A stretch of 64,000 nucleotides of DNA, taken from NCBI GenBank assembly GCA_050185825.1, contig JBFWZA010000019.1, positions 1 through 64,000 of the forward strand, in the 5' to 3' direction. Of the stretch, positions 52,839 to 61,418 are shown in pieces; the first letter of the stretch is position 1; each line of letters opens with the position of its first letter. The stretch is from SZUA-309 sp050185825. Its GTDB lineage: Bacteria; Pseudomonadota; Gammaproteobacteria; Pseudomonadales; Azotimanducaceae. A program made the position numbers and the translations under genes. The notes under the pieces are model-generated. The model was given only the letters and a program-made list of their open reading frames with translations. It had not been told where the DNA came from and ran no database searches.

Positions 52839-54485
52839 TCAGGCCTCCACCGGCTTCTTCTTCGGCATGATGGAGATCTCCATGGGCTCGAAACACTCCA
52901 TGTCCACGTCGATGAGGTAGGGCCCACCGGAGTCGAGACCCTTCGTCACCGCCTGCTCGAAGGCCGCAACGGTCTGCACCCGCTCGCCGGGTACGCCCAT
53001 GCTCTCGGCCATCCTGGCGAATTCCATCTTGCCCAGATCGGTTTCGTTGATCCGGCCGAAGCGCGTGTCCTGCAGCCAGCGGAGCACGCCGTAGCCACCG
53101 TCGTTGAACACGCAGACCACGAGCGGCACCCGATACTGCGCAGCCGTCGCGAGCTCCGTGGCGTGAAACAGGAACCCGCCGTCACCGTTGATCAGCACCC
53201 CGGGACGCCCGCTGCCGATCGCCGCACCGAGGGCGAAGGGCAGACCCGGGCCGATGGCACCCGAGGACGGATTGATGGAGGTTCTCGGCTCGTAGATGGG
53301 AAACAGCTGGTTGCCGAAGTTGTAGGCGGCGATGGTGGAGTCCCGGCACCACAGCCCCTCTCTCGGCAGCCTGTCTCTCAGGATGTCCATCATCCGCGCG
53401 TAGTCCGGCCCGAGCCGTTTGCGCATGGCAGCGTGCACGCCGTCCCTCGCCTCCCACACCACCTGGTTGAACTGCGCGTCGTTGGCCGACACCTCCGCGA
53501 GGCCGCCGAGCAGGCCCGCCAGCGCGGTGCTGGCGTCCGCCGTGATGCCGAGATGGGCGTGATGGGTGCGGCCCACCACGTTCGGGTCGATGTCGATGTG
53601 AATGAGCTTTCCGGGCGGTGTGTGCTTCGCACCGTTACCGTCGACACCGATGGCGAACTTGGTGCCGATGGCCAGCGTCACCTCTGCCCCGGACACCGCC
53701 TGCTGGATGCCGGCACTGCCGTAGAAGTTGCCGACACACAGCGGATGATCCTCCGGCAGCGCGCCACGGCCATCGACGGTGGTGATCACCGGCGCGTCGA
53801 GCCGTTCCGCCAGCGCCTGCAGCATGGGACCGGCGCCCGCCGCGATCACCCCGCCACCGGCCACGATGATGCGCCGGCTGTGTCCGCGCAGCACGTCCGC
53901 CGCCTGCTCGATGAGTCCCGGCCTCGGCAGCACGGTCGGCTCGGGCAGCGGTGGAAACGACTGCTCGGGCACCTCGCCGTACTGCAGATCGATGGGAATC
54001 TCCAGAGCGCCCGGCGCCCGCCTGCCCAGATGCATGTCGCGTATCACCCGTACGAACGCTTCCCCCACCGCCTGGGGATGCCGCGGGCTCTCCACGCGGC
54101 GGGTGACGGTGGCCAGCATCGGCGCCTGATTCTCCGCTTCGTGAACGTAGGCGAGCCCTTTGCCGTAGAAAGCCGTCTCCGCCTGACCGGTGATCACCAG
54201 CACCGGCGATGAGGCGAACTGGGCTTCATAGAGTCCGGTGACGGTGTTGGTGGTGCCCGGACCGGTGCTCGCGATCATGACCCCCATCCTGCCGGTGGCC
54301 CGGGCGTAGCCGTCGGCGGCGTGGGTGCCGGCCTGCTCGTGGCGCACATCGATGATGGCGGTCTCGCCGAGTCGGTTGATGGCATCGAGCAGCGGCATGT
54401 TGTGGATGCTGACGATGGCGAAGACGTGCTTCACCCCGTAAGCAGCCAGCCCCTGGGCGATGAGCTCCGCACCGGTGAGGCTCAC
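52839..54485 (-). CDS. Thiamine diphosphate-dependent enzyme (acetolactate-synthase-like)
   Basis: 548 residues. The catalytic Glu50 in RHEQAGTHAADGYAR and the ThDP motif GDGGFLFHATELATAAQYRVPLVVCVFNDGGYG (from residue 434) are complete. The architecture is that of acetolactate synthase, oxalyl-CoA decarboxylase and benzoylformate decarboxylase. FAD-binding Rossmann features typical of acetolactate synthase are not clear. The substrate is probably an alpha-keto acid. Start ATG at 54485 overlaps the amidohydrolase stop by four bases. Confidence 0.9.
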   Translation of the reverse strand: MSLTGAELIAQGLAAYGVKHVFAIVSIHNMPLLDAINRLGETAIIDVRHEQAGTHAADGYARATGRMGVMIASTGPGTTNTVTGLYEAQFASSPVLVITGQAETAFYGKGLAYVHEAENQAPMLATVTRRVESPRHPQAVGEAFVRVIRDMHLGRRAPGALEIPIDLQYGEVPEQSFPPLPEPTVLPRPGLIEQAADVLRGHSRRIIVAGGGVIAAGAGPMLQALAERLDAPVITTVDGRGALPEDHPLCVGNFYGSAGIQQAVSGAEVTLAIGTKFAIGVDGNGAKHTPPGKLIHIDIDPNVVGRTHHAHLGITADASTALAGLLGGLAEVSANDAQFNQVVWEARDGVHAAMRKRLGPDYARMMDILRDRLPREGLWCRDSTIAAYNFGNQLFPIYEPRTSINPSSGAIGPGLPFALGAAIGSGRPGVLINGDGGFLFHATELATAAQYRVPLVVCVFNDGGYGVLRWLQDTRFGRINETDLGKMEFARMAESMGVPGERVQTVAAFEQAVTKGLDSGGPYLIDVDMECFEPMEISIMPKKKPVEA

Positions 54486-55603
54486 GCCGCCACCTCCAGC
54501 GTGTCGAGATCGATGCCGTAGAGTCCGGCCACGTTGTCGCAGAGGATCGCCTTCGTCTGCTCGGCGGTGAGGTGTCTGGTCTGCTCGGCCAGCATCTCCC
54601 TGGACCAGGGCCAGGTGGAGTCACTGTGTGGAAAGTCGTTCGCCCACATGAGCCGATGCCAGTTCATGTCGTTCGCGCACTTGAAGGCCACCCAGTCGTC
54701 CTGGAACGTGGTGTAGATGTGCTCGGAGAAATACTCGGAAGGCAGCCTGCCGAGCTCTACGCCGGGTGCCAGCCAGTTGCGGTGACGCTTGTAGGCATGA
54801 TCCATCCGGTAGAGGTAGTGCGGCACCCAGCCCGCGTCCGCCTCCACGCAGACTACCTTGAGCGCCGGATAGCGCTCGAAGACGCCGCCGAAGATGAGCG
54901 TACCCATGATGTCCTGGTTGCCACGGATGATGGACAGGAAGCTGTTGATGCGCGGCCCGCGCACCGGTGCGTCGCTTCGGGTGGTGAGGATGTGGAACGA
55001 CAGCGGCAGTCCAAGCTCGATGGCGGCTTCCCATACCGGGTTGTAGATCTCGCTGTCGTAGTCTTCCACCGCCGGGTTGCCGGGCATCATGACGCCTCTG
55101 AGCCCCAGCGCCTTGATCGCGTGGAGATCCGCCACCCCCTCGGCCGGAGTGCGCATGGCCGTTTGCCCGCAGCCGAGCAGCCGCGCCGGATGTCGGTCGC
55201 AGTACCCGGCGATCCAGCGGTTGTAGGCATCGAAGCAGGCCTTCTTGTAGTCGAAGTCTCTGTGATTGCAGAGCATCATGCCGACGGTCGGATAGATGAC
55301 CTCGGCGGCCACCCCGTCCCGGTCCTGCTCGGCAAGCCTCGCGTCGGGATCCCAGCCGCCACGGTGCAGTTCCTCGAAGCGCACACCGTCGGTGGTGATT
55401 TCCTCGGGCGGCTTGCCCGCAGCGGCCACGAGCCCGAGCGCGATGGGCGAGCTCATCCCGTCGATGACGAAGATATCGCCTTTGTCGCCGCCGTCCACGA
55501 TCCGCGGCGCCTTGTCCCGCCAGGCGGGATCGATGTGCGCCAGGTACGTGTCCGGGTGCTCGGTGATGTGCGAATCCGCGGAAATAACCGGATACGGCGC
55601 CAT
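54482..55603 (-). CDS. Amidohydrolase 2-family protein
   Basis: 373 residues, TIM-barrel metal hydrolase. SADSHITEHPD (about 6-16) replaces the HxH found in typical ACMSD; a variant seen in many catabolic members. GLPLSFHILTTRSD near 182 and DFPHSDSTWPWSRE near 325 supply further metal ligands. Such enzymes decarboxylate or hydrolyse aromatic and carboxylic intermediates. It is first in the operon with the TPP enzyme, so the two may process one compound in sequence. Confidence 0.87.
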   Translation of the reverse strand: MAPYPVISADSHITEHPDTYLAHIDPAWRDKAPRIVDGGDKGDIFVIDGMSSPIALGLVAAAGKPPEEITTDGVRFEELHRGGWDPDARLAEQDRDGVAAEVIYPTVGMMLCNHRDFDYKKACFDAYNRWIAGYCDRHPARLLGCGQTAMRTPAEGVADLHAIKALGLRGVMMPGNPAVEDYDSEIYNPVWEAAIELGLPLSFHILTTRSDAPVRGPRINSFLSIIRGNQDIMGTLIFGGVFERYPALKVVCVEADAGWVPHYLYRMDHAYKRHRNWLAPGVELGRLPSEYFSEHIYTTFQDDWVAFKCANDMNWHRLMWANDFPHSDSTWPWSREMLAEQTRHLTAEQTKAILCDNVAGLYGIDLDTLEVAA

Positions 55604-55775
55604 GATTCCCCCTTTTCGTGGGCCCTTCGAAGCCAGGGACTATCCCCTCACCCGCGTGGGCAAGTCAACGCCGACCCCCTGCGGCGATCGGTGCCGGGGC
55701 CAGCAGCGTGGAAGGTGCTGGGTACCTCTGGTAGTTTCCCCACGACAAGAGGACCCGCGAAGGAGACGAGAGACC

Positions 55776-56240
55776 ATGATCGAGGAAGGCAAGGCCGCAC
55801 CGCTGTTCACGCTCACCGACGGCAGCGGCGCCAAGGTTGCGCTCAAGGACTTCAGAGGCAGGAACGTCATCGTCTATTTCTACCCGAAGGACGACACGCC
55901 GGGATGCACCAAGGAGGCCTGCGGCTTCCGGGATCTGCACAAGTCCATCGAGAGGACGGGCACCGTGGTGCTCGGTATCTCTCCCGACGGGGCCGAAAGC
56001 CACACGAAGTTCACGAGCAAGTACAAGCTGCCGTTCACGCTGCTCTCGGATCCGGACAGGAAGGTGATGGCGAAGTACGGCGCCTGGGGCGAGAAGATGA
56101 TGTACGGCAAGAAGACCACGGGCGTGATCCGCTCCACGGTCTGGATCGGGCCCGACGGCAAGGTGGTGAAGCACTGGCGCCGGGTGCCGAAGGCGGCCGA
56201 TCATCCGGCCAAGGTGCTGGAAGCCCTGACAGCCGGCTGA
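55776..56240 (+). CDS. bcp: Thioredoxin-dependent thiol peroxidase, Bcp type
   Basis: 154 residues. PKDDTPGCTKEACGFRD holds peroxidatic Cys44 and resolving Cys49, the classic Bcp/PrxQ pair. It reduces hydroperoxides using thioredoxin. Start ATG at 55776 follows AGGAGACGAG. It is divergent from the amidohydrolase operon and followed by a 19-bp tandem array before the flavin oxidoreductase. Confidence 0.95.
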   Translation: MIEEGKAAPLFTLTDGSGAKVALKDFRGRNVIVYFYPKDDTPGCTKEACGFRDLHKSIERTGTVVLGISPDGAESHTKFTSKYKLPFTLLSDPDRKVMAKYGAWGEKMMYGKKTTGVIRSTVWIGPDGKVVKHWRRVPKAADHPAKVLEALTAG

Positions 56241-56273
56241 CGGGAAGTTATCCCCGCTGACGCCCTGATCCCT

Positions 56274-56344
56274 GCGGGAGGTGGTCCTCCCTCCGGGAGG
56301 TGGTCCTCCCTCCGGGAGGTGGTCCTCCCTCCGGGAGGTGGTCC
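56274..56344. repeat. 19-bp tandem repeat of hairpin units
   Basis: Three full units and a partial one: GCGGGAGGTGGTCCTCCCT at 56274-56292, then CCGGGAGGTGGTCCTCCCT at 56293-56311 and 56312-56330, and a partial at 56331-56344. Each unit contains GGGAGG-TGGT-CCTCCC, a perfect six-base-pair hairpin. It lies between bcp and the LLM oxidoreductase, both on the plus strand, so it may separate their expression or protect the bcp mRNA. Confidence 0.92.
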
Positions 56345-56402
56345 CGAAAGCCCCGACTGTGCCAGACTTCCCCATTCGAGATCAGGGGAACAGGGGAATT
56401 CC

Positions 56403-57638
56403 ATGAAATTCGGCATCTTCTACGAGCATCAGCTGCCACGGGACTGGGCGGATTTCAGCGAGCATAAGCTGCTGAAGAACTCGCTCGAGCAGATCGAGCT
56501 GGCGGACCGGCTCGGCTTCGACTACGCCTGGGAGGTGGAGCATCACTTCCTGGAGGAGTACTCCCACTCCTCGGCGCCTGAGGTGTTTCTGGCTGCCGCC
56601 AGCCAGCGGACGAAGAACATCCGCCTCGGCCACGGCATCATCCAGCTCACCACCAATCACCCGGCCCGGGTGGCGGAAAAGGTGTCCACGCTGGACCTCA
56701 TCTCCGACGGCCGGGTGGAGCTCGGCCTCGGCGAGGGCGCTTCCGTCACGGAGCTGCATCCGTTCAATCTCAAGTACCGGGACAAGCGGGACGTGTGGGA
56801 AGACGCCGTGCGCTGCGTGCTGCCCATGTTCTACAACCACGGCTGGGAGTACGACGGCGAGTACTTCAAGTTTCCGCTCCGGGCCGTGATCCCGAAGCCC
56901 TACCAGAAGCCGCACCCGCCGCTGTGGGTCGCCTGCAGCCAGCTCGACACGATCAAGTACTCGGCGCACCGCGGCATGGGCGCTCTGTGCTTCAAGTTCG
57001 TCGATCTCGCCTCTGCCCGGGCCTGGGTGAACGCCTACTACAACACCTATCTGAACCATCTGGAGAAGCTCACCGACTACCAGACCAACCCGAACATCGC
57101 GGTGGTGGGCGGCTTCATGTGCGCGCCCACGGACGAGGAAGCCTGGCGGAAGGCGGACGGCTGGACCTTCTTCCAGTTCGCCCTGCAGCTCTACGGCAAG
57201 GAAGGTCCGTTCGAGCCGGGTACGGTGAACTTCTGGGAGCGCTATCAGGCGTGGAAGCAGACGCCCGAGGGGCAGCGGCGCAGCGGCAGCGAGCTGATCG
57301 GCTCGCCGGACACCATCCGCGAACGGCTGCGCGAGCTGGAAGCGGCCAACGTGGACCAGGTGATCCTGCTCAACCAGGCCGGCAAGAACACCCACGAGGA
57401 CATCTGCGCGAGCCTCGAGCTCTTCGCGAAGGAGGTCATGCCCGAGTTCCACGAGCGGCACGCCGAGCAGGAAGCCTGGAAGGCTGCCGTGCTGAATCGC
57501 GAGATCGTCCTCGAGGACATCGACACGGAGCCCTTCAACGTCACCCGCGGCCGCAAGCCCACCCTGCCTTCCACGAAGGAGGCGCGGAACATGGTCTCCG
57601 GTACCGTCGGCCGGCCGAACGCGGTCAACGAGGGCTGA
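56403..57638 (+). CDS. LLM-class flavin-dependent oxidoreductase
   Basis: 411 residues, TIM-barrel of the bacterial luciferase-like monooxygenases. FGIFYEHQLP (about 3-12), VEHHFLEEYSHSSAPEVFLAAASQRT and RLGHGIIQLTTNHPARVAEKVSTLD (82-107) are class signatures. It needs reduced FMN from a partner reductase, not seen here. It is co-oriented with the VOC enzyme 35 bases downstream; together they may oxidise and cleave an aromatic or similar compound. Start ATG at 56403 follows CAGGGGAA. Confidence 0.92.
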   Translation: MKFGIFYEHQLPRDWADFSEHKLLKNSLEQIELADRLGFDYAWEVEHHFLEEYSHSSAPEVFLAAASQRTKNIRLGHGIIQLTTNHPARVAEKVSTLDLISDGRVELGLGEGASVTELHPFNLKYRDKRDVWEDAVRCVLPMFYNHGWEYDGEYFKFPLRAVIPKPYQKPHPPLWVACSQLDTIKYSAHRGMGALCFKFVDLASARAWVNAYYNTYLNHLEKLTDYQTNPNIAVVGGFMCAPTDEEAWRKADGWTFFQFALQLYGKEGPFEPGTVNFWERYQAWKQTPEGQRRSGSELIGSPDTIRERLRELEAANVDQVILLNQAGKNTHEDICASLELFAKEVMPEFHERHAEQEAWKAAVLNREIVLEDIDTEPFNVTRGRKPTLPSTKEARNMVSGTVGRPNAVNEG

Positions 57639-57673
57639 TCTGCAACGATTCCCGGGCAACAGGAGGACTGAAC

Positions 57674-58216
57674 ATGTCTGACTTCGAGTTTCAGGGCATC
57701 AACCATCTGGCCCTCGTCTGCAAGGACATGGACCGGACCATCGACTTCTACACCAACGTGCTCGGCATGCCGCTGACCAAGACCATCGACCTGCCGAACA
57801 ATCGGGGTAAGCACTACTTCTTCGACTGCGGCGGCGGCGATCAGCTGGCGTTCTTCTGGTTTCCGAACGGTCCGGACAGCGTCGATGCGAAGGAATTCCG
57901 TCGCATCACGGCGATCCCGGGCACCATGAACCACGTGGCCTTCAACGTCGCGCCCGAGAAGATCGACGAGTACCGGGAGAAGCTCATTGCCCGCGGGGTC
58001 GAGTGCACCGAGGTGGTGAATCACGACGACAGTCCGGCCCAGGTGAGCGAGGAGATCTCACCCAGCACGTTCGTGCGCTCGGTCTACTTCCGGGATCCGG
58101 ACGGCACCCAGCTGGAGATGGCGGCCTGGGCCCGACCCCTGACCGCAGCCGACGTCAGCTACACCGCGCCGGCGAAGGCCGGCAGCCGGGGGAACGGTCG
58201 GTCTAACGGCGCTTAG
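57674..58216 (+). CDS. VOC-superfamily metalloenzyme
   Basis: 180 residues. Two beta-alpha-beta-beta-beta modules: H11 in INHLALVCKD, H87 in MNHVAFNV and E148 in TQLEMA form a probable metal triad. Members are glyoxalases, extradiol dioxygenases or isomerases. The pair with the LLM oxidoreductase favours a ring- or intermediate-opening role. AGGAGG precedes the ATG. The tail (GSRGNGRSNGA) is disordered. Confidence 0.9.
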   Translation: MSDFEFQGINHLALVCKDMDRTIDFYTNVLGMPLTKTIDLPNNRGKHYFFDCGGGDQLAFFWFPNGPDSVDAKEFRRITAIPGTMNHVAFNVAPEKIDEYREKLIARGVECTEVVNHDDSPAQVSEEISPSTFVRSVYFRDPDGTQLEMAAWARPLTAADVSYTAPAKAGSRGNGRSNGA

Positions 58217-58261
58217 GGGTTCACAGCCGCGAAGGCGGCCGGTCTCCGGAGACGCTCCGGC

Positions 58262-60556
58262 TCAGCGTGCGTTGACCGCTCGCCAGACCTTCTCCGGGGT
58301 GAGCGGCATGTCGATGCGGGTCACGCCACGCTCGCCCAGCGCGTCGAGCACGGCGCTCATCAGTGCCGGCGGCGCTCCGCAGGCGCCACCCTCACCGATC
58401 CCCTTCACGCCCAGCTCGTTGTTGGGATCGAGCACCTCGTGGAAGCTGACGTCGATGTCCGGCATCCCGGCGGCGTTCGGCATGGCGTAGTCCAGAAACG
58501 AGCCGCTCAGGAGCTGACCGGTCTCGTCGTAGATCACTTCCTCGAGCAGCGCCTGACCCAGCCCCTGCACCACGCCGCCGTGCACCTGGCCCGCCGCGAG
58601 CAGCGGGTTGATCACCCGGCCGCAATCGTCCACCGCCGTGTAGCGCAGCACCTCGATGACACCGGTGGCCGGATCGATCTCCACCTCCGCCACGTGACAG
58701 CCGTTGGGAAAGGTGTAGCCCGCGCCACGGTCGTAACGGTGGGTGTCCGTCAGCCCCCCGCCACCGAACTGCGCAGTGCCGGCGGCCCGGGCCACCTCGG
58801 CCAGTGAGACTTCCGCGGAGCCGTCGTCCAGGCGGTAGATGGCCGCTTCGTAGCGCACACGGCCTCGCTTCGCCTGCATGAGCTCCGCCGCGATCGCGCG
58901 ACCCCGTTCGATGACGGCTTCTCCCGCCTGCTTGACGGCGATGCCGCCCATCTGCGAGGAGCGCGAGCCGCCGGTGCCGCCGCCGAACTTCACATAGGCG
59001 GTGTCGCCCTGCACGAAGTGGATGCTCTCGAAATCGATGCCGAAGGTCTCCGAGAGAATCTGCGCGAACGCCGTCTCGTGACCCTGCCCGTGAGAATAGG
59101 TGCCGACCACCACCTCCGCGCTGCCGTCGTCACGAATGGTGACGCGGGCCTCTTCCTGCGGGCCGCCACCGGAGGACTCCACGTAGTAGCCGAGACCGAT
59201 GCCACGCAGCCGCCCGCGCTCCGCAGACGCCGCGCGCCGCTCGTCGAACGCGCGCCAGCCGCTGCGCGCCAGGGCGAGGTCCATGGTCTGCTCGAACTCA
59301 CCCGAGGCGATGGTGACACCCGAGTGGTTGGTGTACGGCAGGTCCGCCGGCGCGATGAAGTTCCGGCGGCGGATTTCCTCCCGAGGCAATCCGATCAACC
59401 GGGCAGCCTCGTCCATGAGCCGTTCCATGACGTAACAGGCTTCCGGACGCCCCGCACCCCGGTAGGCGGCCACGGGCATGGTGTTGGTGTAGAGACAGTG
59501 GACGGAGTGGTACAGAGCCGGCACCCGGTACACCGTGCCGGTGATCCGCCCGCCCGCCATGGTGGGCACGAACGGTCCGACCGCCGAGCAGTAAGCGCCC
59601 AGGTTGGCCAGGGTGTGGATCCGCAGTCCCAGCACCCGACCGTCCGCGTCGAGGGCCAGCTCCGCATCGGTGAGATTGTCGCGCCCATGGGAGTCGGACA
59701 GGAACATCTCCGACCGGTCTCCCCGCCACTTCACCGGCACCCCGAGGGCCCGGGCGGCGAACAGGCAGACGGCCGCCTCCGGGTGCACCTCGCCGCGGAT
59801 GCCGAAGCCACCACCGGTGTCGCCGGAGATCACCCGCACGCTCTCGAACGGCACGTCGAAGATGCTCTTCGCCAGCACGCCCTGCTGCGCGAAGGCACCC
59901 TGACTCGGGTTGTGCAGCGTAAAGGCACCGTCCCGGTACTCACCCACGCAGGCGCGGGGCTCGAGTGGGCTGGGCGCGACCCGGTTGTTGACCAGATCCA
60001 CACGCACCAGGAGGGCGGCCACGTCGCGAGCCGCTTTCCAGGCGGCCTCGTCGCCGTTCTCGAAGTGAATCGCCAGATTGGAACCCCGGGCTTCGTGCAG
60101 CACCGGCGCGTCGGGTCCCGACGCTTCCTCCAGGCTCACCACCGGCGGCAACTCCTCGAGGTCGAGGGCTACGAGCTCCGCCGCGTCCCGGGCCTGCTGC
60201 CGGGTCTCGGCAACCACCGCCGCCACCGGCTCCCCCACGAACCGGACCCGGCCTTCCGCCAGCAGCGGTCGCTTCGGCATGAAGCAGGGATTGCCGGCCC
60301 GATCGGTGAGCACCGCCCGGCACGGCATACCGCCCAGCCCGGTGAGGTCCGCCGCGGTGTACACGGCCCGCACACCCGACTGGGCGAGCGCCGCAGCGGC
60401 ATCGACCTCGAGGATGCGGCCGTGGGCGAAGGGTGAGCGGACGATGGCGAGGTGGAGCTGTCCGGGCAGGTTGAGGTCGTCCGTGAAGGCACCGCGACCC
60501 GTGACCAGTCGCGGGTCTTCGAGCCTCGGGACCGGCTGGCCGATGCCGAACTTCAT
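58262..60556 (-). CDS. Xanthine-dehydrogenase-family molybdopterin subunit (CoxL-like), stand-alone
   Basis: 764 residues. RLEDPRLVTGRGAFTDD (11-27) opens the family; AYRGAGRPEA (near 362-371) and the catalytic Glu722 in GIGEGGACGAPP are intact. It hydroxylates an aldehyde, N-heterocycle or CO-like substrate with a molybdenum cofactor. Partner FAD (CoxM) and 2Fe-2S (CoxS) subunits are not adjacent. The AYRG sequence is aldehyde-oxidase-like rather than CO-dehydrogenase AYRCSFR. It follows the FAH-family gene by 19 bases. Confidence 0.9.
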   Translation of the reverse strand: MKFGIGQPVPRLEDPRLVTGRGAFTDDLNLPGQLHLAIVRSPFAHGRILEVDAAAALAQSGVRAVYTAADLTGLGGMPCRAVLTDRAGNPCFMPKRPLLAEGRVRFVGEPVAAVVAETRQQARDAAELVALDLEELPPVVSLEEASGPDAPVLHEARGSNLAIHFENGDEAAWKAARDVAALLVRVDLVNNRVAPSPLEPRACVGEYRDGAFTLHNPSQGAFAQQGVLAKSIFDVPFESVRVISGDTGGGFGIRGEVHPEAAVCLFAARALGVPVKWRGDRSEMFLSDSHGRDNLTDAELALDADGRVLGLRIHTLANLGAYCSAVGPFVPTMAGGRITGTVYRVPALYHSVHCLYTNTMPVAAYRGAGRPEACYVMERLMDEAARLIGLPREEIRRRNFIAPADLPYTNHSGVTIASGEFEQTMDLALARSGWRAFDERRAASAERGRLRGIGLGYYVESSGGGPQEEARVTIRDDGSAEVVVGTYSHGQGHETAFAQILSETFGIDFESIHFVQGDTAYVKFGGGTGGSRSSQMGGIAVKQAGEAVIERGRAIAAELMQAKRGRVRYEAAIYRLDDGSAEVSLAEVARAAGTAQFGGGGLTDTHRYDRGAGYTFPNGCHVAEVEIDPATGVIEVLRYTAVDDCGRVINPLLAAGQVHGGVVQGLGQALLEEVIYDETGQLLSGSFLDYAMPNAAGMPDIDVSFHEVLDPNNELGVKGIGEGGACGAPPALMSAVLDALGERGVTRIDMPLTPEKVWRAVNAR

Positions 60557-60575
60557 CCGCAGGTCGCGCCTCGGC

Positions 60576-61418
60576 TCAGCCGACGACGATCCGGTTCCTG
60601 AGCGTCCCGATGGGTTTGACCTCCACCTCGACGACGTCACCCTCGTCCATGAAAACCGGCGGATTGCGGGCAGCGCCGACACCGCCCGGCGTGCCGGTGA
60701 CGATCACGTCGCCGGGCACGAGCTCGATGAAGGTGGAACAGTACTCAATGAGCTCGGCGAAACCGTGCACCAGCAGCGCCGCCTTCGCGTTCTGCATGAC
60801 CTCGCCGTTGAGGCGGGTGGTGATCTCCATGTCGTCGAGGTTGCCGATCTCGTCCACCGTCATCATCCAGGGGCCGAAGCCGCCCGTGCCCGTGAAGTTC
60901 TTGCCGGGCGTGAACTGGGAGGTCTGCCGCTGCCACTCGCGCACGCTGCCGTCGTTGTAGATACCGAAGCCGATCACGTGCGACAGCGCATCCGCCCGGC
61001 TGATCCGGCGGCCGGCGCGGCCGATGATCATGGCGATCTCGCCTTCGTAGTCGAGCGTGTTGGACTCCTTCGGCCGGATCATGGGCTGCTCGTGACCCGT
61101 CTGAGCGGCTGCAAAACGCACGAAGATGGTGGGTACCCCTTCCCCGCCGCGACCGGTTTCCTCCTGGTGCGCCTTGTAGTTGAGTCCCACGCAGAGGATC
61201 TTGTGCGGATTCGTCACCGTCGGCAGGTAGCCGACGTCGGCCAGCGCCACATCCGCGTCATCACCCTGCGTGGCGCCCCGGGCAACGAGGCCCGAGGCGA
61301 TGGCCGCCTTCAGATCCGGCAGCCCGGTGCGGGCGCCGACGTCCACCACGCCGCTGCCGTTCCCGGTCAGGTAGCCGAAGCTCGCCTTGCCGCCGGACTC
61401 GAAAGAGAGCCAGCGCAT
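60576..61418 (-). CDS. Fumarylacetoacetate hydrolase-family protein
   Basis: 280 residues. The FAH fold is marked by LNYKAHQEE (H84, E87) and LDYEGEIAMIIG (D123, E125, E127), metal and catalytic residues. Family members hydrolyse or decarboxylate beta-diketones, acylpyruvates or 2-oxo-hepta-dienedioates at the end of aromatic pathways. It begins in the ADH stop (TGATG overlap), so it is translated with it. It lies in the middle of a Mo-hydroxylase/ADH cluster. Confidence 0.92.
   Translation of the reverse strand: MRWLSFESGGKASFGYLTGNGSGVVDVGARTGLPDLKAAIASGLVARGATQGDDADVALADVGYLPTVTNPHKILCVGLNYKAHQEETGRGGEGVPTIFVRFAAAQTGHEQPMIRPKESNTLDYEGEIAMIIGRAGRRISRADALSHVIGFGIYNDGSVREWQRQTSQFTPGKNFTGTGGFGPWMMTVDEIGNLDDMEITTRLNGEVMQNAKAALLVHGFAELIEYCSTFIELVPGDVIVTGTPGGVGAARNPPVFMDEGDVVEVEVKPIGTLRNRIVVG

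Noticed and set aside
51549..54212. 887-codon plus-strand open frame opposite the acyl-CoA dehydrogenase and TPP enzyme genes
   Set aside because: Another antisense artefact, crossing two real genes in full.
58242..58253. GTCTCCGGAGAC palindrome between VOC and Mo-hydroxylase genes
   Set aside because: Short, no loop and no T-run; could arise by chance in GC-rich sequence, so not called a terminator.
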